From contig NW_015971550.1 in NCBI RefSeq assembly GCF_000182565.1, positions 234,579-298,578 on the forward strand: a DNA stretch of 64,000 nucleotides. The letters run 5' to 3'. Below the pieces are notes generated by a model that worked only from the letters and a program-made list of their open reading frames with translations, did not search any database and was not told where the DNA came from. Numbering within the stretch: the stretch's first letter is position 1; every line of letters begins with the position of its first letter. Source of the stretch: Spizellomyces punctatus DAOM BR117 (Eukaryota > Chytridiomycota > Chytridiomycetes > Spizellomycetales > Spizellomycetaceae). Positions 44,997 through 57,331 of this stretch are shown here, piece by piece. A program made the translations under genes and the position numbers.

Positions 44997-47900
44997 ATGG
45001 ACGAGACGGAGGGAAAAGCCATCCTGTCCATGGACGCTTTTGAGCACCACAAGGAAAATGTGGTCCCCGTCAAAGCAGGGCGCAGCGCCGCAGTCCTCGC
45101 CAACATGCTCAACAAGGGCGACATTGAACACCAGAGAGCCGCCCTCGAAGCAGACCTCCTCGTCGCTTGCACACTCGACCCGCTCGATCCCTACCACCGC
45201 TACCTCAAATTCCTAGAACAACATTATCCCAGTGGCCACCCAGACTTTGGCCTCGTCCTCGAAGCAACCGTCAGGAAATTCAAACGCGACGAGCGCTACA
45301 AGAACGATCCAAGATACCTATGGATGTGGCTGCGCGTCGCTCGTCAGGCTCAAGACCCCGTTCAAGTCTTCAAGTACCTCAGCGTCAATGAAATTGGTGG
45401 AGAACTCGCCGCGTATTACGAAGAATACGCGCAGCTCATGGTCGCCATGAAACGATTTGACGAGGCCGGCGAAATCCTTTTATTGGGCATCCATAGGAGT
45501 GCTCGCCCTCTCGAGCGATTAAAGGCCCGTTACGAGGGATTCAAAAACCTACCTCGTCCGATCGTAGAACCAGAACAGGAACCTGTCCCGCCCGTATCTA
45601 CCTCGACTCGTCCCGTGTTGGCCGCTCGGCGCGGTGGGACGACAGCTCTCTCGGCACCCTCACAAACATCCAAATCCACCACCAGCACGCTTCAGGTATA
45701 CCGCGATAGTGAAGGTCAACACCAAGCCCTCTCTGAACGCGTCATGCCAACAAGTACCCAAGCGAATCCGTGGCCAGACTACGGAACATCCATGTCACAA
45801 CGGAAAGAAAACGTTCGAGAACCTACTCGCTGGACAGGTGCCATCTTGCCACAGAAAAAGGCGAGGCAGGTTCCGACCCGAAGTAAGATTGAAGTGTATC
45901 AAGATGAGGTAAGAAAGTCGGTTGCGGACTGGCGTGTCGTTGTTAAAGTGTTTCGAGGGGGAGATTTATACTTTTGTCTGTTGACTCGCTCGAGTTTGGA
46001 CCACCAACCTCTTTTTTGTTTGATTGCTTTGAGTAAAGCTCAATCTCTCCTTTTTTTTAGCCATCGGAATCGGATATCCCACCAGTGGGACCTGTAGAAA
46101 GAGTGCTGCGACCCAAAGATGTCAAGGCTTCAGGAGGTTGGTAATCTTTCGCGTTCCCAGCAATGCTTTCTTGTTTATTTGTTTTTAATGAGATCCCATG
46201 GCAGAGCCATCAACAGCATCCGTGCTCATGGCAATGGACCGCTCACCGCCGAAAAGAGACACAATATCCGCCAGTGAGCGAGAAAAGACCCACCCTACCG
46301 CAAAGGATGCAAATACCACACGCGACATCAAGATTGTTGCCATGGTGGATGAAAAAGACCAGGACGGCTGCCCACTCTCATTTGAAGAGCGTCGAGCACG
46401 GAAATACGGCAACTTTTCATCACCACAGCCCACCCGTACACGTGAACCCGAGAACCAGGAGAACGTCCCTCTTGCACCCACACAGCCCTCTACCAAAGTC
46501 AAGTCCTGTCCGTCACCCACCATCAACACCAAAGCCGCCCTTGCGGACGTTTTTGAAATGTTTAACAAGCCGCTCCAATCTGAAGCCGTTGCACCCGTTG
46601 GGGGGCCGTCAGAAGCAGATTTGTATGTGGAAGATGATGAGACGATCAGTGCTCAAGTGTACAAGAGGACACATGCGTCGATTGGTGTTTTTGTGGACCA
46701 AGTGGAGGAGCCGAGGGAAACCTCAACACAGAAACAAGAAGATGACAATCCCTTCTTGGAGGATCGGTCTGGGATGACACGGTCACGCGGGATACGTCCC
46801 AAAGGCTCAAATGTTGACGAGGTCAAGCACGGCAGAGACGACAGCCGAACCGGACCCCTCAGCGAGGAGCCTTGTCAATCCATCCTTCCACCTTCAGACT
46901 TGCGTGGCTCTCGATTGGGCATGCCCTCGGCGCATTCCACACCCTACCACGGCCGCTACACGGACGAAAACCAACCCACCACTGGAGACACACATGACAC
47001 TCAACCCACGCACCCAGACCGTCCCTACCGCTTCAGCATGCGCGGCCTCGACCTCATGACACCCATCACAGAAGTGAGTCATGAATGCGACCGCACCCTC
47101 CTTAGCACCATTGGACGCACGGGTGACGATGGCCACACGGTCATGACGCTCGCGACTTTTGGCGACCGAACCCTCAGTAGCATCAGTTATGACTCTCAGC
47201 ATACCGACCACGACGACGTTCCCTCTGATTTCGCAGGACAGCCTATTGTGCTTTCACGACAGGACGTGGGGATCGGACGATCCGTTCCAAAGAACCATGA
47301 TATCGATACACTTGTGGAAGATCTCAGTGGGGTCCGGATTGCCAGCAGTGACGATGAACACGTCTTGTCGGATACTCTACCATCCGTTACAATCCCCCTC
47401 CAGGTACCTAACCCCTGCGACCCTTTTGATCCATCCATTACAGCCCTTATCGCCGCTCACCTCCGAACACAAACCTGGCCTCGTCTCCATATCCACGCGA
47501 CACCGACACCTCTCGCCCACCTCGAAACGAGTAAAACAGAACCAGACCTTTCAGAAATCGGTCCATACACCCTTGTTTCCAAATTGGGACAAGGCGGTTT
47601 TGGCCGAGTGTATTTAATCGAACATGACACGGATCCATTATCTGACCAAGAAGACGATGCGAGACTTTATGCCCTTAAACATCATTTTGTACCTACACCC
47701 TGGGAATACCTCTCCCTCCTCACCCTCCACACTCGTATCGACCCCACCCTCCGCTCCTCCATCATCCACCCCCACTCTTGCCACGTATTCCCTAACGCGA
47801 GTTTCATGGTCCTTGATTATTTCAATGGGACATTATTGGATGTCGTCAATTGTGCTCCTGTGTATGGGTACGGCACTAAAGGCCTTGACGAGATCCTTGC

Positions 47901-48480
47901 CGCGTTTTTCGGGGTCCGGGTGTTACGACTTGTACTTGGTATCCATTCCGCAGGCTTTATTCACCGTGATATCAAAATGGACAATTTCCTAGTCCGACTT
48001 GATGAGTCTCCCGAATGGGATGCTATTTATGGTGGGCCTGGATGGGACGCCAAGGGCATTGTATTGGTGGATTGGGGAACGAGTGTGGATACCCAATTAT
48101 TTCAACCGCATCAACGATTTAAATGTGATTTAGATTCTCTTGATCCGAGTTTTGAGGCACCTAGTTTGAATCGGGATTGGAAATTTGATGTGGATTGGTA
48201 TGGTGTTGCTGGTGTCCTCCATGTACTTTTATTTGGACAGTACATGCAAGTCACCACCACGAGTGATTCCATTCAATTAAGGGAACCCATCAAGAGGTAT
48301 TGGTGTCCCATTTGGAATCGGTTGTTTCATTCCTTGTTGAATTCGGGAGAGGATTGTGCTGGGGAGGTTCAAGAGTGTTGGGATGCTTTGGAGGCGTATC
48401 TGGTCAAGAATTCCAAGAGTAGGAATTTGAGGGGGTTGGTTAAGAGGGTTGGGACCGCTCTTGCGGAACGGAAAATATAA
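44997..48480 (+). CDS. BUB1: MadBub: spindle-checkpoint protein with KEN boxes and Bub1 kinase domain
   Basis: Spindle assembly checkpoint protein of kinetochores. Exons 44997-45908, 46061-46136 and 46193-48480 join in phase to 1,091 residues. A KEN box (HHKENVVP, residues 19-21) precedes the Mad3/Bub1 TPR domain (about 35-190: LDPYHRYLKFLEQHYPSGHP, YLWMWLRVARQ). A second KEN (SQRKENV, about residue 270) follows; KEN boxes inhibit APC/C-Cdc20 and are the Mad3/BubR1 hallmark. A GLEBS-like Bub3-binding motif is PLSFEERRARKYGNF (about 390). The C-terminal kinase (about 785-1091) has LGQGGFGRVYLIE, ALKHH, FIHRDIKMDNFLV and LVDWGTSVDT (DWG for DFG), then DVDWYGVAGVLHVLLFG as in Bub1. It thus keeps both Bub1 and Mad3 features, the unduplicated state. 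The 46136/46193 intron uses a weaker GTTGGT donor. Confidence 0.93.
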
Positions 48481-48521
48481 TAGATTATGTTTTTTTTTTT
48501 AAAAAAATTGTTGGTTGGGTG

Positions 48522-51500
48522 TTATGATGAATGGTCAGACTCGGTTCCGCCGTACAAGGTCATTAAATCCTCTAATGATCCCTGATCATCATCGTCATCA
48601 TCATCAAATTCATGCTGTTCTTGTTGGTCTTCGCGATCGTCGTGTTCAATGGCGATCTCATCTTCATAAATTTCAACACTAGGTCGTCGATCGTCCTAAC
48701 CCAAAAAAAAATCCCCCAACAAAATAAGAAAAAAAAAAATCACGTACGATTTCTTGCATTTCCTTACCTCAACTTTTGGCATACTCGCCCCCCGTTTCGG
48801 AGCCAACGGAGCCCCCTCCTCACCCTTTCCAATCTCGCCCTTTCCTACGTCACTCTTCTCACCCACATTCTTCCCAACCTCAACCTTATCATCCCTAACA
48901 AACTCCTTCCCAAACTCTGGGTTCATAATATCCGTAACAAAAACCCCATCATCCTTCAACGCCGTCAATTTCGCTCGTAATTGCTCTTGTTTCTGTTGTT
49001 GTTGTTGTAATAGTCTTTTTACGACGGGGCTTAGGGCTGTTGGGGGTGTCGTGCTGGATTGGCGGGGTGGTGTCGAGGGGTGTGGTGGTGAAGAGGGTGT
49101 TGGTTGAGTAGTTTCCCGTACCGGTTTCTGCATAAACCAAACAATAAAAATAAATATGAATATTGAAATTAATAAAGAAATACGATAGGTGTTCCTTTAC
49201 CATTTGCGAATCATCCATCGTAACATTCCGAGGCGTCTTGGCATTCGAATCCCGTCTCAAAAACCCTTCAATGGAGGATACCCGCGACCCAATCTCATTC
49301 CATTCGACATGCAGTAAATCCACTCCGGGAGGTACTTCCCCTCGATAAAATTCCCCATGAATCCGCTGGTACACCACTTGCACAAACGCATTCAAGTGTC
49401 CAATAAACTTTTGTCCTACCTACACCATCTTCATTAAAACAAAACCCATACACCATATGATAAGATAGACATTACCTTATGCCACCCAATCCGTCGTAAC
49501 AACCTCACACACGCCCTCCGTAACTCCCACCTTGCATGAAATAACCCTACCGCAATGGGGAACACACCCCCCTGACTCTGCGGTAACAAACTCAACAGCT
49601 CAATCACCATATCATCATCACCACCCGCTAATGCATCCTGTAATCCAAGAAACGTTCGTATCGCAATGGGTTCCATCATGGTTTGCGGGGATCGGAGGGC
49701 AGAAAGGAGGTATCGAACATCAAGAGATTTTATCGCTCGCCGGTGTAAATAGACTTGAAAATCCTATCAAAAACATGCATGAACAAATTGGATATCATTA
49801 CCATGTAACAAAAACTATTTACAACACACCTGCTGGCAATTTCGATAACTCTTTGATTGCCTCCATCCTTCAATCCGATTCCCCAACATGAACGTCTCCC
49901 GCTTTCGAAGTAGCGAGTCATTGAAAAAGGGGCCAAACCCCAATTCAGCATGCTCAACATGGTGTCCCAATACAGCAATACTTGACGTGCCAAATGTGTC
50001 AATTTCGTACGCGGCACACACGTCCACCGTCCGTCGGATATAGTCATGAAAACGCTGTCGAACGTGGAGTTCTCCTGTATGTGAAAGAACCGCCAATAAC
50101 GCCTATCCAACAACAAAAATAAGCAAAAGGTCCAAAACAACCTTTCAAACCCACTACATTACCTCTTGAATAAACTCATTATCCCCTTCCCAAGACCCAG
50201 CACGCATCCAATCCCTGTCCTTCTCCCTCTCCTTCCCAGTAGAATCCCGCAACCCATTCGACGCACTACCCGTCAAAAGCGGACTAACAGTAATCTTTCC
50301 CGTATTGATATTGCACAACACGTCCCACCACGCTGGCTGCTCTTCAAAAACAGGGTTCGTCACACCAGCAATATATCCAGGCCTAATTTACACAAAAATG
50401 GGGTTAAAACAAAAACTCTTCAAAAACGTTACGGAAAAAGATTCAAAACTTACACGGCTAAAAGGTAGTCTAGACCAGCTAGACTCACATACGGAAAACA
50501 CCGCTCCGCAAACCCCCTCAAAATACTCCCACCCCCACCCGCAAGCGCACACGCCGCAAGCACATAATGAGCCACCTCCCCACTCGGTCGCTTATCCCCC
50601 AAAAACAAGACCCGCTTCTCACTCAAGAGTGCGTTCATGAGTACAATGATCGGATGTGTCTGGGGACCGCTGTCGAGATGGGGATGCCAGTGGAATGGAG
50701 CGCCGTTTTTCCATTGAAGGGAGGGTGGAGGTGTGTCTTTTGAGGGGCCGGGTGGGGGGTTGATGGCAGATGCTTGCCCAAACGAACTGAGAAACTTTGA
50801 GACGCTAAACTGTGGCCCAAAGTTTAGATATAAAACCAAATGCAAAAATCTAGGGGCTTCTTACATCGCCAATTTCTTCTGAATACGCCGTGAGTGGTAT
50901 TCGTATTGGAACCTATGTTTACGAAAAAAACCCATTTAGAATCGTTTCTAAATATATCATAAACCGTTTTACCATACCTTAATTCCACCATATGCGACTT
51001 TGGTCTCAAAGTAATGGCGGTCCTTATTACTCGGTTTTGTCTGTGTCCCAGCTCTAACAAGAACAGGCTGCCCATCCTGCGGTACCGCACTCTCCCTCCC
51101 CTGTCGCGCAGACGCAAAACTGGCCGTCGTATCCACACTACCACTTCGAATTAATCTATCCACTCCAGGCGAGTTTGGCATACCATCTACCGCATCCTGA
51201 AACTTTTCCTCAAATAAACTTCGGTCCTCTGAAGCACGTAGAATCTTTTTTTCAAGAGTCGATAATCGGGGCATGAGTGACACGTCCATTGCGTTTATCG
51301 ATTTGTACAGTTCGGTCACGACGTCGATAGAGGGAGTTGTGAAATATTTGTCCAATGCTAAAAGTAGTAGTGGCTATCGTCCCCAGAGGTATTTGCATTT
51401 CAATATTCAAAAAGTATCACCACGAAACATGACCGTATTACACACCTTGAACGCATGCACCGACTAACACAAGACATGAGACAAAAGACATGAGAGTTTG

Positions 51501-52756
51501 ACTATCGGCTGAAAATGCGCAACTCTTAAAGGAGGAAACATACATTGTGTCGTGACGCAATCGCCATGGCTTTGACTCTCGCACCACGTCTCACACCACT
51601 GATATGCTTGGTCCGCACTAAATTAAGGACATATAATAGAGGTTTCCGGTTTTGTTCCTGTGGAGGCGGCGGAGGGAGCTCTACCACACACGGTATGAGC
51701 CATGATATATAAACAAAAATATTTAAACACATGTCTCACATACCTGTCGTGTTTTCTACCGCACCATCCAACACCCGATCAATGGCATCGAGAAAATAAA
51801 TCTCATCATCTTCCGAACAAAACCGTATAGCTAAATTTTGACCATTATGAGTCTCAGATGATCATATAAGGTTCTGAATAGCGACATGTGTGCACAAAAA
51901 CACATACCCCACGTTTGACCCCGCACAAACAAATATGAGCACAACGGTCCATTTCGACGATACTCCACTTCTGAAAGGTTACTATTCTCAAATGAATTTC
52001 GGTACAGAGATCCAATCAGCATTTTTCGCTCAACTGTCATACTCGCATAGCGCTACTCGCAATAGAGCGTACGCGCACCTCAATAAGAAACGTACAATTC
52101 TGTTACGACTTGCGTGCATCGGTCATCCCAAATCGTACATTTTTCAGCTAGTTGTAGTTGGATGGTAGGTTCCGGCCCTATTGTGCTCCATCCTAACAAC
52201 AACATGATAAGACTCGGGACATTGCGAGCATCGTACTTGGGAGATCATACCGCGATTTGCATCGTATTGGTACGCAGAAGCAGGTAAAAGGGAATGCCGT
52301 CTTGAGAAATGTCCAAAAAAAATGACATATCAGTTCCCAACATACGGATGCTTCAAAACTCTATAACCTCTTTTGCATACATGTGATCTGGTATGTTAGA
52401 CGTCAACGTCTCTGACCCGCTCTCCTGTATACCCACACATGATTAATACATTCATATTCCGCATATTGTGTCCTCACATATATCCCCACCTGACCCATAA
52501 TAGGTTGATTCAAGAAGAACATTGTCCAGTCCTCTTCCCGGAGGTGCGCCCCATCCGGCAGCATAAGGTCTGCCAACATGCTACAAATTAATGAATATTA
52601 CGACTTGCCCTTATAGTTCTGTTCAGGGTGTACAGCTTACTGAACATCTGTCCCCGTTTCCAGAGGATATTGGTAGGACAGCGACGACCCCTTGTCGATA
52701 TCAAACTCGGCAACGAGGACGTGATCAACATGTGCAAAGAGGGATGAAACGTCCAT
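48522..52756 (-). CDS. AFI1: Afi1/MesA-family DENN protein (Arf-linked polarity factor)
   Basis: Fungal polarity protein that binds Arf GTPase at the cortex and carries an SPA/DENN-related region. Fifteen exons: 52756-52641, 52580-52490, 52052-51908, 51830-51744, 51680-51544, 51463-51446, 51373-50978, 50912-50865, 50809-50454, 50382-50163, 50102-49830, 49763-49476, 49419-49201, 49127-48768, 48695-48522. All phases agree (975 residues), but exons 2-3 and the intron between them are tentative. The Afi1 N-terminal block is [51 protein letters not shown]. The SPA block is [75 protein letters not shown] 6-codon microexon (51463-51446) restores [15 protein letters not shown]. The C-terminus is disordered and acidic. 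It converges on MadBub with 42 bp between stops. Confidence 0.9.
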
Positions 52757-53332
52757 TGTTGTCCGTGAAGTGTCTCAATGGCTATTTTACAGACTTTTGG
52801 AAACGAACGGGATGGTAGAGGATATCAGACACGGTATAAATGGCCCTTGAAATACAAGAATCTCTGCCATTTGTTTTGGAACACTAAAGCGACCGCCCAG
52901 CTGAGTGTTGGGTATCGCGCATGTTGGGTCATCAAATCATGGGCTGTTACTAGGATCGGTCGCTAAGAGCATCTTTCATAAATATAACTTCGGCTCGACG
53001 ATACACAACGGTTTTATCTGATTTGCAAGCACAAGAATGGGCGTATTTGGCAAGTGACATTTCATACCATGTGAAATCATTGCAATGGAAAACACTTTCA
53101 GCACCCCGCAAAAAATATAATTTCTGTTCGGTGGGGTGAGCGCAAACGGGGTCGTCATTAAAAACCAGCCCCCCCTTCGTAGAAGCCTCGCTCTACGTCT
53201 TATGAACTGGTTCCTATAAGCCTTGCTATACGTGTTATGAACTGGCGGGGAAATTGGACATTTGTTACCCGACTCAATATTGTGTCTTGCGACTTCATTT
53301 CCAATATTTCTTGCCAGCGGTCCTCCATTACT
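52757..53332. other. Divergent region between AFI1 and the UBE2Q-like gene
   Basis: No further gene. It holds a ~29 bp direct repeat, TACGTSTTATGAACTGG preceded by AAGCCTYGCT, at 53182-53210 and 53217-53245. Confidence 0.5.
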
Positions 53333-54472
53333 ATGAAAGTTAACATTTTCAAGCGTCGCAAATCGCAAAACACCGCTCCGCAAATTCCCTCAGAATACTC
53401 CCATCCTGCTCCGCCTCCAGTTCCTCCTCCGTCGCCCCCACTTCCTCCCATGAATGCCAACAATAGCACCATTATTGATTGTTTACAAGCACCGACGTGG
53501 TCCACGCCGGCAGCAACCAAGGCTTTGCAGCGCGAGGTTTGTTATTTCATGCTTTCATGACGTTCACTGACAAAAGAGGATCCGTACGCACTTAACCATC
53601 TTTTCTTTGAAGCTACGTCGCATTCACAAAACTCAATGTGAGACACCTGAAGCCGAGCGTGGCTGGAGTGTTGACATGGACGCACTGACGAACCTTTACC
53701 AGTAAAGTATATGAGGACTAGGCCTGAAACCCCAAAGCCCGTTGCAAAACTCACATTCTGAGATCCCATTTTTTACAAAAGATGGAAGGCACTATTATTC
53801 CATTTTGATGAGAGTTTGCCTCTCCAGCAGGACTTGAAGGTTAGTGATCCAAACCAATTTCCGCACCATCAGAAATAATCACAGAACGAATTTTCCTTTG
53901 AATATACAAAGGCAAAGAAAGTTACGGAAGGAATTGTTTTGGATGTCAGGTTTGGCCCTGATTATCCTCAGTCGCCGTAAGTTTTCAGCTACCTTAACCA
54001 GTAACATTCCCCGATGAGTTACTAAAAGCTCTTATAGACCTTACATTAGAGTCGTAAAACCGAGGTTGTTACAGGTAGGGTTGCGCAAACAAGAATGCAA
54101 ATTCCTTTCTCACCAGACCTGAGATTCATGTATTCTAGTTTGCGAATGGAGGCGGAGGCCATGTTACCGGTATCATACTAAAAAGTTTTTCCTCGCATGT
54201 CATTTTCATTCCTAATTCCTTTAGCCGGAGGTTCCATCTGCATGGAACTCCTAACAACCACAGGCTGGAACCCCAAAATGACAATGGAGAGTGTGCTTTT
54301 GTCAGTCAAACTGGCCATCTCCTCTGTGGATCCACAACCAGCGCGATTGGATTCTGGAACACGGTGGAAGAAAGGATATTCAGCAGGAGAGGCCATGCAA
54401 TCCTACGTCCGCGTAGCAAATCAACATGGTTGGGGAGTCCCCGGGACGTGGTATGGGTTGTTCAACAGTTGA
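53333..54472 (+). CDS. E2 ubiquitin-conjugating enzyme, UBE2Q-like
   Basis: Seven exons (53333-53536, 53613-53701, 53782-53839, 53885-53976, 54038-54074, 54139-54169, 54225-54472) join in phase to 252 residues. The UBC fold spans about 60-230: ALQRELRRIHKTQ, LLFHFDESLPLQQDLK, LDVRFGPDYPQSPPYIRVVK, then GGGHVTAGGSICMELLTTTG. The catalytic Cys lies in GGSICMELLT, the UBE2Q form that replaces the HPN-x-C motif of canonical E2s; the HPN tripeptide is absent, as in UBE2Q. The family usually has an RWD-like N-terminal domain; here there is only a short Pro-rich leader (PPPVPPPSPPLPP). Part of that leader, near 53365-53415, resembles a piece of the AFI1 gene in antisense. Introns are tiny (43-81 nt). 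Confidence 0.9.
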
Positions 54473-55575
54473 AAAAATGATGGGTCGAATTTGGGATCTT
54501 GCGTATTGCCAACAAAGGCATTAATAGCAAAACATCAACTGGAATAAGAATATCTTGCAGGTCATTTGAATAGCAGTACGTCCTAGAACTGGGGCCATTT
54601 TTCGAGGTCTTTGAGGTTTACTTAGTCACCAAATGGTTGATCAGCATTAGTTATGTCAGGGGCACCTGCAATGCGATTCTCCGCAAGGTGCAAGAGGAGC
54701 AAGGGCGTGTAACCTTTGCTGACCATTTTATTCAGGTTGCGAATGCGCGGAATCTCTAAACAGTCAATGGTGGGGCAATTCATAAATCACAAGTTTAGGA
54801 AGAGTCACAACGGGAAACGGGATTGTGAGTCCATACCATTCCCAGATATTATATCTAAGCAGTAGTCGCAATCACGGATTGTAAAGATTTATTTGTATTG
54901 TAGAAATTTGAGTTGTTTTCATCATAATTAGACCTGTTCTTTGTGGTAAAAGTAGTCTCCACGTATTGAACACACATGGGTGTTTGGTAGAGGAAAAGGG
55001 GGCAGACTAATACCAGCCAAATTCAATCATATCGCCATTTGTGCGATCCAAAAGGAACATGACCCAAAAAACACTGTAGATTTTATGACTAGTGTGGCAT
55101 TTGCGGTCCGGGGTTCTTTGTAGAGAAATAGAGGCTTTATTTCACTCACCCGCCAGGTTTGATAGGCAAAACGGGGCACCTCAAGCATGGCTTCTTGTTT
55201 GCAGGGTGTGCAGTCTCTCAATACTGTCACTGTTTCGGATAGCCACAATGCTAGATGAAATTCCTACAGCAACTCCAAAATCAGTTAGTAAATCTTCAAG
55301 ATTGTTTGTTCCTGGGGCGCTACTTTGAACGATAGGCGTGGAAGAACCTTCCGCTACTTGTTTGCGGCGTTGCTGAGTGTAAAAGACGCGTTGGAATTAC
55401 GAACATTGAACAGCCAAATAGTTAGAAGCAAGCGCTTTATTATGATGTGCGTGCCACCTCTCTATTACGCTCGGAAATGGCACCCGTAGGACTTGTGTGC
55501 AGTATAAAACATGGACAGGTTGTCCACCCCCCCTCCTGAAATACCCACCTCAAGATTATCTTTGAACTCGCCAAA
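54473..55575. other. Intergenic region
   Basis: No gene recognised in about 1.1 kb; short frames lack motif or splice support. It includes the 3' flank of the E2 gene and 5' flank of the basic protein. Confidence 0.45.
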
Positions 55576-56199
55576 ATGGTCCGAATTGCTAACAACGTCG
55601 TCGCTACCCAGCTTCGCGGCCAGGCTCAGGATGCTGCAGCTAACAACGGCGTCAAGAATGCACATGTACAGAAGCAGAATTTGCCCCAGTTGCCCAATGA
55701 ACATGCGAGGCAACAGAACCAGCAACCTCGTCCACAGGTAAAATCAAAGTCATCCTGAACTGGATAATGTAATTAACTGTAGTGGTGTATGCAGAGTGCT
55801 GGCCAAAGGAATAATGCGCCGAGGCCCAACTCCCAATCGCATGTGACAGGAAACAACAATGCTCAAGTCATTACCACCGCCCAGAAAGAGCGGGTTGAAA
55901 ACCAGCGCCAACAGCGTGTCCGCCGTCCCGTGAGCGCGGGAGCCAATGCCCAGCACACTCAGCGCAAACGCCCACGATCTTCTTCATTCGACGTTAACCG
56001 AGACGAAGTCCGTAACGACGACCAGGAGGTCCATGGCAAGGACTTTGATCTCCACGCAGAGCGCATCAGTAGCGCGAACCAAAAGCGTCAGGACAGAAAG
56101 CAGCAGCGTCGTGATAGACAGCAAATAAAGCAAGCCGGAGATGTCAAAGATCATAGGCGTGAGGTGAAGGGAACTAGAGGAGGCCTTCGCGGACGCTAA
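55576..56199 (+). CDS. Small basic Gln/Arg/Asn-rich protein, unrecognised
   Basis: Exons 55576-55737 and 55795-56199 join in phase across a 57 nt intron; 188 residues. Composition is dominated by Gln, Asn, Arg, Ala and Lys without hydrophobic core, with Arg/Lys clusters (KRPRSSS, KRQDRKQQRRDRQQ) and a C-terminal TRGGLRGR. This is the profile of a disordered nucleic-acid- or ribosome-binding protein. There is no Cys. The intron sits at a CAG|GTAAAA donor and the ATG has a good context (CAAAATGG). The function cannot be told. Confidence 0.7.
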
Positions 56200-56631
56200 G
56201 GAATATTGCGACTACCATAAAAAGGCCGTACTCGACACCGCCGATAAACAACACCAAAAATTAGGAGACCATGAGATGGAAATACGTCCTAGTGGACACC
56301 AACGAGTATTGCCTCTACCCATATAAAAAAACGCTATAGAGATGATATCATTGCTAAATATCTACCAGTAAAAATGCTTGTTTAATACCAATAAAGTGTC
56401 CTATCCCGTATGGATTTTTTGTGGTTCCATTTCGTCGGACTTGATTATGGCATCATACATTGCCATAATCACATGACCTGTTGAAAGGGGACATCCCTGG
56501 CAGTTCTTTTGACAAGCGCCAGCAACTGTAGTTTCCATTCTTTTCCAGAATCACTCCAAGATCGCGGTCGGTCACTATCTGTCATCCTCAAGAACGTCTA
56601 GCAAGAGCACAACAAGGGCCGTTGAACCGCA
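56200..56631. promoter_or_regulatory. UBC9 upstream region
   Basis: 432 bp without a gene. Contains TCACATGA at 56469-56476, 156 bp before the UBC9 start, in a short palindromic setting (TTGCCATAATCACATG). Confidence 0.5.
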
Positions 56632-57331
56632 ATGCCGAACGCAATCTGCCAAGCAAGGCTGGCGGAGGAACGCAAACAATGGAGAAAAGATCACCGTGAG
56701 TGTCACATTTATGCTCGGACGATATATTCTACCTCTTTGCAGGACGCACCGTCCATCGATCAACTCTAAATATGTCATTCCTTTCTTTAGCGTTTGGATT
56801 TTGGGCGCGCCCTGAAAAGAATGCCGATAATACGTTGAATTTGAACAAGTGGTCCGTGGGAATTCCAGGTAAGGTCTAGTGACAATAAGCAGGTTCTGGC
56901 TGGAAGGGTGCTAGGCGAGCTACATGGAGAGGGATTCCCTGATATCTGTATATCTGCAGTTCTTAAATCTGATACCGTATCTTGTTGCAGGGAAACCTGA
57001 GACACCATGGGCTGGAGGGACGTACCCACTCACAATGACATTCCCCGATGATTACCCCCAGAAACCCCCCAAGCTTCAGTTTCCTCCAAAGTTTTTCCAT
57101 CCCAACATTTACCCTTCTGGCACAGTATGTCTTTCGATTTTGGATGAAGAAAAGGACTGGAAGCCTTCGATTACAATAAAACAAATCTTGCTTGGCGTGC
57201 AAGACTTGCTTGATGATCCAAACCTGGAGAGCCCAGCCCAACAGGACGCATATGTGATGTTGAAAAGGGACAAATCTGCGTATGTCAAGAGGGTTAGGGC
57301 GCAGGCGCGGGAGTACGCTTCTAGGGAGTAA
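56632..57331 (+). CDS. UBC9: SUMO-conjugating enzyme UBC9
   Basis: Sole E2 for SUMO; transfers SUMO from Cys to substrate Lys in the nucleus. Exons 56632-56695, 56791-56868 and 56991-57331 join in phase to 160 residues, the standard UBC9 length. The protein starts [32 protein letters not shown], and continues with the catalytic [38 protein letters not shown] and [11 protein letters not shown], ending [17 protein letters not shown]. The HPN oxyanion motif, active Cys and the DWKPSITIK loop that reads the consensus psi-KxE substrate are all present. It differs from animal UBC9 at the first few residues, which contact SUMO non-covalently. Confidence 0.98.

Noticed and set aside
48696-49107. + strand frame with Phe/Ser/Cys runs opposite the AFI1 C-terminus
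   Set aside because: Mirrors the AFI1 Gln/Pro-rich disordered exon in antisense.
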